A DNA stretch of 64,000 nucleotides from CAVVUC01 sp963751395 (lineage in GTDB: Bacteria; Verrucomicrobiota; Verrucomicrobiia; Chthoniobacterales; Chthoniobacteraceae), in NCBI GenBank assembly GCA_963751395.1, contig CAVVUC010000001.1, forward strand, positions 682,001-746,000, read 5' to 3'. Both the position numbers and the translations under genes were made by a program. Below are positions 34,001-42,400 of the stretch, one piece after another (positions within the stretch are counted from its first letter, which is position 1; each line of letters opens with the position of its first letter). The notes beneath the pieces were generated by a model. The model was not told where the DNA came from. It saw only the letters and a list, made by a program, of their open reading frames with translations, and made no database searches.

Positions 34001-36973
34001 CACCTCCGCAACGCTCCCTACAGGCAGCACGTCGTTGTTTCCAAGCTTGAACGAACCGCCGCTGGAGAAGAACCGCGAATTGCCGGTCCAACTCCCGGTG
34101 CCGGTCAGCGTGACGTCGCTTCCCGCCGTGTTACCCGGACGGAAGAGCGGGCTTGCCCCGGCGGCCAGTTCCGAAATGTTTCCAGTGATGTTCAACTGCG
34201 CGCCGTCCTGCACACCGATGCGGGTGTTGTACACCGAGTTGTCGAGAACAATGTTGCCCGCCCATGTGTTGCTGCCGGTCACGCTTTGCAGCGCGCCGCG
34301 CTGCGCCGCGGAGCCGACGAAGAAGTAGTCGGCTCCAGTCGCGCCGGGGCCGGCAAGGGTGATGGTTTCAAGCGTCAGGTAATTCACGCTGCCGGTCAGC
34401 CCGAGAGTCGCGTTATTGGCCACGGTCGTTGCGCCCGCGGTGGAACCGAGCTGGCCGTCCAACGACACGAGGATCGCGCCCGTCGAGACGGTCGTCGCCC
34501 CGCTGTAGTTGTTCGTCCCTGCCAAAGTGAGAATCCCCGCGCCCTGCTTCGTCAAAGCGCCTGAGCCGCCGATGTTGTTGGCCACCGTGATGGCGTCGCT
34601 GCGATTGAAAACCAGCGTGCCGTTGTTGGTCACCGCGCCGGTGCCGAGGGTTCCGGCGGTTCCGCTGCTGCCGATTTGCAACGTGCCCGAGTTGATGATC
34701 GTCGCGCCGTAGCTGTTCGAGCCGGTGAGCGTCACCACGCCGCTGCCGTTCTGCGTCAGCGAGCCGGTCCCGCTGATGTCGTTGGCCACGGTCACGCTGT
34801 TCGCGCCGTAGTTCGTCACCAGCGCGCCATTGTTGGTGATGGCCCCGGTCACCGACCCGGTGGCGTTCGTGCCGTTGCCGAGCTGGATGGTGCCCGCGTT
34901 GATCGTGGTGCCGCCGCTGTAGCTGTTGCTGTTGGAGATGGTGACGCTGTTGGTCCCATCCTTGGTCAGCGATGCGCCGCCGACAATTGCGCCGCCGCTC
35001 AGCGTGTAGGCGGCTGTGCCGGTGTTGAAAATGATGTTGCCTGGCGAAACGGATGCGCCCTGGACAGCGACGATGTAGTTCGATGCGGTATCGTTGAAAG
35101 TCACCGCATCACCAGAATAAAAACGATCCGGGCCGCTGTTGTCCCAGTTCTGCGTGGTGACGACGTCCCAGAAAGTGGGGTTGGCTCCGCTGCCCGTCCA
35201 GATGAGCGCCGCGGGCCCCGTGGGGGTGAGCGTGAGTTCGGTGTTGGTGTTGGCGAAGGCCAGCGTCCCGCGCGCAGCGGCGATGAAAACATCAGACGGG
35301 CTGCCGCTGAAGGTGCCTCCGGTTTGTTTCAACACGGTGTAGGCGGTCCCAGTGGTCATTGCGCCCGTTGGGTTCAGGAAAACGAAGGCTCCAGCAGTCG
35401 AAACAGTGCCGGAGGTGAAGGCTCCCGTCACGGTGGTCGGGTCGAAATAGAGCGTGCTGTTGCCGGCTCCGAAGGTCAGCGAACCGGTGGTCGTTCCCTC
35501 GCCACCGAGAGCGGCTCCTGAGTTGACCGTGATGTTGGAGGCGGAACTTCCCGTGATGTTGAGCAGCCCTTCGGAAACGGTCGTGGCTCCGGTGTAGGTG
35601 TTGTTGCCGGAGAGCGTGACGGTTCCGCCCGTTGACTTGGTCAAACCGACACTGCTGCCGGCAAGCGCGGCACTCACGGATCCGCTGCGGAAGTCATAGA
35701 AACTGCCGGTCAGCGTGCCCGTGCCGGAGATCTCGCCGCTGGTGAGCGTGACCACGCCCACGGTGTCGGAGTTCGCCACGTTCAGTGCGCCGCCATTGAC
35801 GGTGACTGCCGCCGCATTCGCGATCGTCCCGCCGGAGCGGCCCAAGGTGAGCGTGCCGCTGTTGATAGTGGTCGTGCCGGCGTAGGTGTTGTTGCCGCTG
35901 AGCGTGAGGTTTCCGCCCCCGTTCTTGGTCAACCCGCCGCCGCCCGTGCCGTCGAGCAGCGCCTGGCCGATGGTGAGATTCTGGCCGTTGGTGTCGATGA
36001 TCGCGCCGCCTAATTTCACATAGGCAAAATCAAGCCCGTTCATGAAATCGGCATTTGCGCTGCTGGAAGCTTTCAGCGTGCCGCCGTTGAAGTTGAAGGT
36101 GGATGTCGTGTTGGAATCCGTGATCCGCCTGACGGAAAGCGTGCCGCCATTCAGGTTGAACGACGACGTCGATGTGGCGGTGGCCCCGAAATTCAGGTTG
36201 CCGGCGACGACGTTGATCGTGCCGCTGTTGAGCGTGCCAACCGACACGTCGCCGTTGGAGCGGCCAATGTTCAGGTTGTTCGTGTTGATCGTCAGCGAAC
36301 CGGCATCGACAATCAGCGTGCCGCTGGTGCCCCACCCGCCGGTGAACTGTCCGATCACCAGGCTGGTTTGGAATGTGACTGTCCCGCCGTTGATCCGGAG
36401 GGTTGAACCGTTGGCCACTTCGTTTGCGTTGGTATTGCTATTCCTAAACGTGCCACCCGTGGCGACCTCCAGAGTGCCGCCACCGACAATCGCCGTTTGT
36501 GCCGCCCCTCCTTTAGCTACGGTGACATTGTTGCCAATCACGGCGGTTCCGGTAACCCTAATGACACCCGTGGCCCCTGCGGCCGGTTCCAGCGTTATCG
36601 TTTGTGCGCTAGCGGCTGAAAGAGTGTAGGTGGAATTCAGAAAGTTGAGACCACCCAAAACATTGTTGCCAGCCGCCGTGGAGATCGGACCACCTACCGT
36701 AATGGCATAGGTGCCGTTTGTTCCCGAGCCGAACGTCGCTTGGTCTCCAGTGGCCCAGTTGACGTTGCCGCTGGTCCCTGTCCAACCCGCGCTTCCGGTC
36801 GTCCAGACGCCGGAGCCATCCTGGGCGCCTGCCGTGCCGAGGTCCGCGTCCCAAGTGAGGGAAGCCGCAAACGCCGGCTGACCAAGGACGAGGAGGAGGA
36901 CGGAGAGGAGGAGGAAAACCTGAGACTTGAAAACTGAAACCTGAAAGGATGAGCGCGGTGTCGGCGGTCGCAA
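30993..36973 (-). CDS. Giant autotransporter-type beta-strand repeat protein with PEP-CTERM signal, one frameshift
   Basis: About 1,990 aa, encoded in two frames: one from about 36973 to 32127 and one from about 32126 to 30993. They join smoothly (SSGTGGAP then VFSGTVTLAA) if one base is added to the GGGG run at 32127-32130. There is a signal peptide (FLLLSVLLLVLGQPAFA, mature start near 36860). The body is made of many copies of the autotransporter-associated strand motif, such as TLSGNNTYTGATTVSEGLL and GALTKQGAGILTLAGTNNYS, forming a beta-helix. The end has VPEPGTIGMLAIGAIGGLLL plus an Arg cluster, a PEP-CTERM sorting signal processed by exosortase. No ATG precedes the signal peptide; TTG at 36973 is the best start. 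It is probably a surface or matrix protein. The frameshift may be a sequencing error in a homopolymer. Confidence 0.82.
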
Positions 36974-36989
36974 GGCGGTGGAGCGAAGG

Positions 36990-37111
36990 CCGGATTGAGC
37001 CGGATTGAGCCGGACCAGTCCGGTCGAGTTTGCTTCTTGTCGGGATGGGAACGAGCCGGATTGAGCCGGACCAGTCCGGTCGAGTTTGCTTCTTGTCGGG
37101 ATGGGAACGAG
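36990..37111. repeat. 56-bp tandem repeat, two copies plus a partial
   Basis: Units at 37000-37055 and 37056-37111 are identical (CCGGATTGAGCCGGACCAGT, then CCGGTCGAGTTTGCTTCTTG, ending GGGAACGAG). A partial CCGGATTGAG precedes at 36990. It lies directly upstream of the repeat-protein start and in frame is read as an improbable Pro/Arg-rich extension, so it is more likely 5' untranslated or promoter-region sequence. Confidence 0.85.
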
Positions 37112-37141
37112 TCCCCATGAACTGCGTTCACCACGCAGCAT

Positions 37142-37372
37142 GTAAATTTCGAGACAGCCGCGTCCGTCGTTATTTGGCTAGTTTTGACCGATTTCGGCCT
37201 ATTTACGGAGTAGGTGGTTTTCATAGGTGGCGGAGTGGATTTCTTGAGTTAAGGGATGCAGCAGGAGGGGGCAAACTGACGAATTATCGCGAAAGTATCA
37301 AAATGGAATTGCCGTGTCTATATGAAGTTGCGTCTCATTTCTTAGAATTTACGCCAGAGCCATTACGAAGCC
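37142..37372. other. Intergenic, AT-richer region between divergent genes
   Basis: This is the probable promoter region of the giant repeat protein. Composition drops in GC around 37145-37345. No defined promoter boxes could be assigned. Confidence 0.35.
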
Positions 37373-37867
37373 TTGCTCGCCGCATTCAACTCTGTCGCCA
37401 TCGCCCAGTCCGGCACCGGTCTCACCGGCAAATACTATGACGCCAGCACGTTTGCGACGCTCGTCACGACGGGCACGGACGCGACGGTGAACTTCGACTG
37501 GGGCACGGCCATTCCATCGGGCACGGCGAGCACCAATGCCAACACTTTCTCGGTCGTCTGGAGCGGTCAGATCGAGCCGGAGTTCACGGAGCCATCCACG
37601 TTTTACGTCGCAGCCGACGACTCCGCGACGCTCTGGATCAATGACCAGGCGGTCTGCCATCGCTCGTTTGCGCAATCCGGCAATCCAACAACCACCGGGC
37701 AGATCAAGCTGGAGGCGGGGAAAAAGGTGAACATCCGCCAGTATGACGAGCTGACCGGCACGGCCTCGGTGAAGCTCGAATGGGCCACCGCCTCCCGACC
37801 GGGTGAGGTGATCCCGGCCGCGACGTTGTTAATAGATGCGCCATTTACATCAATTAGTTTGCTATGA
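37373..37867 (+). pseudogene. PA14-domain fragment
   Basis: The ORF reads TGLTGKYYDASTFATLVTTG, NTFSVVWSGQIEPEFTEPST, FYVAADDSATLWINDQAVCH and GQIKLEAGKKVNIRQYDELT, a nearly complete PA14 beta-barrel of the carbohydrate-binding type. It stops after PAATLLIDAPFTSISLL with no further domain, although PA14 in this group is usually part of a multi-kilobase surface protein. There is no clear signal peptide at the chosen start (37373). Probably a truncated remnant. Confidence 0.6.
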
Positions 37868-37917
37868 AGCATCTTGGTGTGTTGATTGCTTATAGAAGTT
37901 GTAAATGAGCAACCCCC

Positions 37918-38484
37918 ATGGTCACTTCATCTGACGCCATCGACATTCGTGCGGTTCCCGCTGGGACCGGATTTTTGATCTTCGCATTCTCGAAGGAAGG
38001 CCACGAAATTGGCAGCGCAATGCTCGAAATTGCGCATCCTCAGTTCTTTCAGAACGGTCATGGGTATTTCATCGAGGGAGGCTTTCCCAACGAAGAGGGC
38101 TACATCGCCGTCGTGAGCAGTCTCGATGTTTGCGGTTCGTGGGCGGGAAAGGGGATTGGACGCGCGATCCTGCGGCGGGCGGAGGCCATTGCCGCCAGGA
38201 TCGATTGCGAGTGGATTTACGTTCACCCTTCCGACATCGGCCGCGGCGACCCCGCCGGCTTCTACCGCGCGTGTGGTTTCGAGACCTCCACGTCCGGCGT
38301 GTCGTGTCTGAGCAAGAGAATCTGCGCTGGAAGCCCGGCGATGGCTGCCTTTACCTCGACGCTCGATCTTTTTGGCCAGGTGATTCTCAGTCCATGGCGC
38401 ATCTGGGTCAAACAGTGTTCGGTATTGGCCGAAGAGAGCACCTCGTTTGGCAACCGCGCTTTCAGAACTTTTCTCGGAGCTTGA
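37918..38484 (+). CDS. GNAT-family N-acetyltransferase
   Basis: A 188-aa protein. YIAVVSSLDVCGSWAGKGIG then RAILRRAEAIAARIDC is the acetyl-CoA loop (R/Q-x-x-G-x-G/A equivalent), and DPAGFYRACGFETSTSGVSC is the C-terminal strand with the catalytic Tyr. The last 60 or so residues (after LSKRICAGSPAM) are not typical and may be a run-on frame beyond a lost stop. Substrate unknown. Confidence 0.7.
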   Translation: MVTSSDAIDIRAVPAGTGFLIFAFSKEGHEIGSAMLEIAHPQFFQNGHGYFIEGGFPNEEGYIAVVSSLDVCGSWAGKGIGRAILRRAEAIAARIDCEWIYVHPSDIGRGDPAGFYRACGFETSTSGVSCLSKRICAGSPAMAAFTSTLDLFGQVILSPWRIWVKQCSVLAEESTSFGNRAFRTFLGA

Positions 38485-38603
38485 TTTCAGCGCGGCGCTG
38501 GCGTCTGGCTCGCGGGAAGGTTTGCGCAGCAACGGCAGCCGATTCCTGAATCGACCTGCTGTAACAAATGCGCCAAACTTCTTAACTGAAGCTGGCCACC
38601 GCC

Positions 38604-39344
38604 ATGACTCAAACTGCACGCCCATCAGATCAGCAGCCGCTCTTCCTCACGACCCGCTGGTCGATGGTGCTGACCGCTCGTGACAAGGTTTCGCCCGGAG
38701 CGGCCGGCGCGCTGGAATCCCTCTGCCAGGCCTACTGGTATCCGCTCTACGTCTTTGTCCGCCGACAGGGGCACCCGGCGCACGATGCGCAGGATTTGAC
38801 GCAGGAGTTTTTCGCGAGGCTTTTGGAAAAGGATTACCTCCAGTCGGCGGCGCGCGACAAGGGGCGGTTCCGCACGTTTCTCGTCGTCGCGATGAAGCGC
38901 TTCCTGTGCAACGAATGGGACCGGCTGCGGACTCAGAAACGCGGCGGCGCGTTGTTGCACGTCTCGCTTGATGCCGGACTTGCCGAGAGCCGCTACCGTG
39001 ACGAGGCCGCGGAGATGCCCGCCGATCAAGTGTTCGAGCGGCGCTGGGCGCTGACGCTGCTGGAGCAGGCAATGGCGAGGTTGCGCGCGGACTACGAGGA
39101 ATCGGGACGGCAGGCGGAGTTCGGGCATCTCAAGCAACATCTCACCGCCGCGCGTGGTGAGGTTTCGTATCGCGACATCGCGACGGAGTTGCAGATGACC
39201 GAGGGTGCCGCGCGTGTGGCGCTTCACCGGTTGAGGAAGCGATTCCGCGCGATCTTTCGCGAGGAAATCGCGGGCACGGTTTCCAGTCCCGGCGAAGTCG
39301 ATGAGGAAATGCGCTACGTCGTTTCGGTGCTGGGGCGGGATTGA
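38604..39344 (+). CDS. ECF-like RNA polymerase sigma factor
   Basis: A 246-aa sigma factor of the type that accompanies kinases in this phylum. FLTTRWSMVLTARDKVSPGA, LCQAYWYPLYVFVRRQG and HDAQDLTQEFFARLLEKDYL form region 2, with FRTFLVVAMKRFLCNEWDRL following. SYRDIATELQMTEGAARVAL then HRLRKRFRAIFREEI is region 4 with its HTH. It lies 112 bp upstream of the giant kinase on the same strand, the recurring sigma-kinase arrangement that suggests coupled signalling; its target promoters are unknown. Confidence 0.93.
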   Translation: MTQTARPSDQQPLFLTTRWSMVLTARDKVSPGAAGALESLCQAYWYPLYVFVRRQGHPAHDAQDLTQEFFARLLEKDYLQSAARDKGRFRTFLVVAMKRFLCNEWDRLRTQKRGGALLHVSLDAGLAESRYRDEAAEMPADQVFERRWALTLLEQAMARLRADYEESGRQAEFGHLKQHLTAARGEVSYRDIATELQMTEGAARVALHRLRKRFRAIFREEIAGTVSSPGEVDEEMRYVVSVLGRD

Positions 39345-39456
39345 TCCCGCGAAACACGCGAAAGGTTTCATGTTTCGCGTATTTGGCGTGTTTGGCGGGC
39401 AAAAAATCTTTCGCCTCGTGGTGTAACAAACGTTCGCGCATTCTTAATCAACGGGT

Positions 39457-42400
39457 ATGAACACCTCCGATTCTCCCACGCCTGTCTGTCCCCGGTGCGG
39501 TGCGTCTTTGTTGAAGGACGCGCCCGAGGACCTTTGTCCGCGCTGTCTCGCGGCGGCTGCGTTCGAGAGCGGCAGCATGGTCACGGGCGCTGGGGCCTCG
39601 CTGCCGCCTCCGCCGATCGCGGAAATCGCGCCGCACTTTCCGCAGCTCGAAATCACGGAATGCCTCGGACGCGGCGGCATGGGCGTGGTTTACAAGGCGC
39701 GGCAGAAATCGCTCGACCGCTTCGTTGCGCTCAAGCTCCTCGCGCCCGAGCGCGAGAAGGATCCCGAGTTTTCCGACCGCTTCGCCCGCGAGGCGCAGGC
39801 GCTGGCGAAGCTGAGCCATCCGCACATCGTCACCGTGCATGACTTCGGACAGGCGGGCGGCTTTTTCTACCTGCTCATGGAATACGTGGACGGCGCGAAT
39901 CTGCGCACACTGCTCCAGGCGCACAAGTTCACGCCGGAGCAGGCGCTCGCCATCGTGCCGCCGCTTTGCGATGCGCTGCAATACGCGCACGATCGGGGCA
40001 TCGTCCACCGTGACATCAAGCCCGAAAACCTGCTCATGGACCGCGACGGGCGCGTGAAGGTCGCCGACTTCGGCCTCGCGAAAATTGTAGCCGGAGGCAC
40101 CGCTGTAGCCGGGGTCTGGGATCCCGGAGACCCAAATCTCCGCAGCGAGTCCAGTCCCGCCGGGGTCTCAGACCCCGGCTACAGCAGCGACGAAAAACCC
40201 GTCGGCACGCCCAGCTACATGGCCCCGGAGCAGACGGCCGATCCCGCGCATGTGGACAACCGCGCGGACATCTATTCGCTCGGCGTGGTCTTTTACGAAA
40301 TGCTCACCGGAGAACTGCCCGGCAAGCGCCTCGAAGCGCCCTCGCGCAAAGTGCAGATCGATGTGCGGCTCGACGAAGTGGTGTTGCGTGCGTTGGAAAA
40401 AAATCCCGAACTCCGCTTCCAACAGGCGAGCATTTTGAAGACGCAGGTGGAGACGATTGCGGGCGAAATGGGGAGCGCACGCGTCCCGCCTGCCGATGGG
40501 GCAGGTTCGCCACCCGCCAAAAGCCGGATGGTCCGCCTGGTCGAAGCGGTATTCGACACCCGCTTCACGGCCCCGCTGGCTATCAAGTTCATCCATCTAT
40601 CCGCGCTTGGCTTCCTGGGATGCCTTGGGTTCATGGGTTATGCCTCTCTGCCCGGCACACGCCCCCTGTTTGCTCTGTGGGGATTCTTCGGTTTGTTCGG
40701 CCTCGTGGGCTTCGCATTCCCGATCGAGAAAGCCCATCGCCGCCGGCAAGCCGGCTTACGCCCGCCCGTTCCAACCGGGCCGGCGGATGACCAACCCTCG
40801 CGCTTCTCGCGCACGGCCATCGTGGGGGCAGCCTTGCTTGCTGCGCCCGTGTTGGTCTGGGCGGTGAGCGCCGGGGCGGCGATCCTTATTCCGCCTCGAA
40901 TCAGCGAGGAAGAGCGCATCGCCCTGCAAGGGACACTCTATTTTGCCTGGTTCGTCAATTATGTGCTCGTAGCCATCGCGGCAGTCGGCACGACCCTTCT
41001 CGGCTGGGTGGCCGTCTCGCAAATCCGCCGCTCGGCGGGGAAACTTCGCGGCCTGTGGCTCGCGGTGTTCGATGGGTTGCTGTTCCCGATGCTGGTGCTG
41101 GATGCCTGGATTTGGCTGGCTGTGGGCAAAATTTGGAGGTCTAACCCGCCTCAATACGGCACCTGGCTGGGTGGCTTTCTGGTTGAACATGATTATCTAC
41201 CACTCCTGCTGCTGCCTGTTCTTTGCGCTACCATTGACTATTGGATCATCCGCCGTGTCTGGCGCACGGTGAACAGGCCGCCGAACGCCACTCCGCCTTC
41301 GCCAACGACGCAGCCACCACGCAGGATTCCCGCGCTTCTCACCGTGCTGATTGCCCTGACAGCCGTTCTTACCACCAGCGCACTGCTCCTCAGCGTCTGG
41401 CCCAAGATCGTCCGGCTAACGGACGTTGAACGACAATCAACATCTTCCCCGTCAGCGTCGCCGCAAAATCCTTCCTTCGGCCCGGTGATCGAGCGGGTGG
41501 TGAACGATGACCGGCCCGGTGCGACGAATTTCCTGATCGATCTGGATTCCGGGCGGCTTGTCACGCCTCCATCACCGAAGGAGGCGGACTGGAACTGGAT
41601 GGTAGCCAACGGCATCGACGCGATCGGCGACATGGATGAGAACGTGCGTGGCCTTTTGTCCGCTGGAGGCACGGTGGTCGTGCCGGTAACGAGTGATGAC
41701 TGGGAAACATTCAGCGTCTCCGATGTCAGGCAAATCGTCGTTCCGCTCTCGTCCACATTGGAGGGAGGCGTCGCCATGCCGGGCAAGGACCGGCTGCCAG
41801 CCACGTTTGTTTTCAAGACGCGCGAAGACGGCATGGGCCTGCTGCAAATCACCGGCTTCACCGACAACCCGCCCGGCGTGAAACTCCGCTACAAGCTGGC
41901 GCAAACCAGCAAAGCATCGAAAACAAGCCTCCTCGTCTCGCCCGCCCAACTCGCGGAACCGCCGCGCCTCCGCTTCATCGCCGAACGCGATTACGCGTCC
42001 ACGAGTGCTTTCGGTCCGCCCTGGAAACCGGACGGGCAACCGCCGACCGCTGCGGAGGTCGGCCTCGTGCGCGAGCACCTCTCGAACTTCACGGCAGACC
42101 TGCGCGGCGTTCCCGGCGGGAAGGAGGCGCGGCTGTTGCGTTTCTGTTTCTCTCATCCGGCCTTGGATGGCGACTGCCAGCGGGAACTGACGGTCACCGG
42201 CACAGACGGCGTGAGTATCCCGGCGTTTCCGGGCAGCGGAGACTCGTTCGTGTCCGAGGCGCGTCCGTTCTTGGAAAACCAGTGCTGGTTGGCGATCGGC
42301 TTCGCGGCGGATCGCGGGCACGTCCTGCCGGAATTTGTTAATCTTCGCCTGGATTACACCTTGGGTCCGTGGCGCGAAACTTCGACCACCTTGCCGGTTA

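Noticed and set aside
30762..35521. Several plus-strand ORFs of 150-500 codons opposite the giant repeat protein
   Set aside because: They mirror the repeat periodicity of the minus-strand gene, are low in complexity and have no recognisable motif.
31000..36900. CRISPR-like regular repeats
   Set aside because: The repeats are diverged protein-coding beta-strand units without constant spacers. No CRISPR array was seen anywhere in the window.
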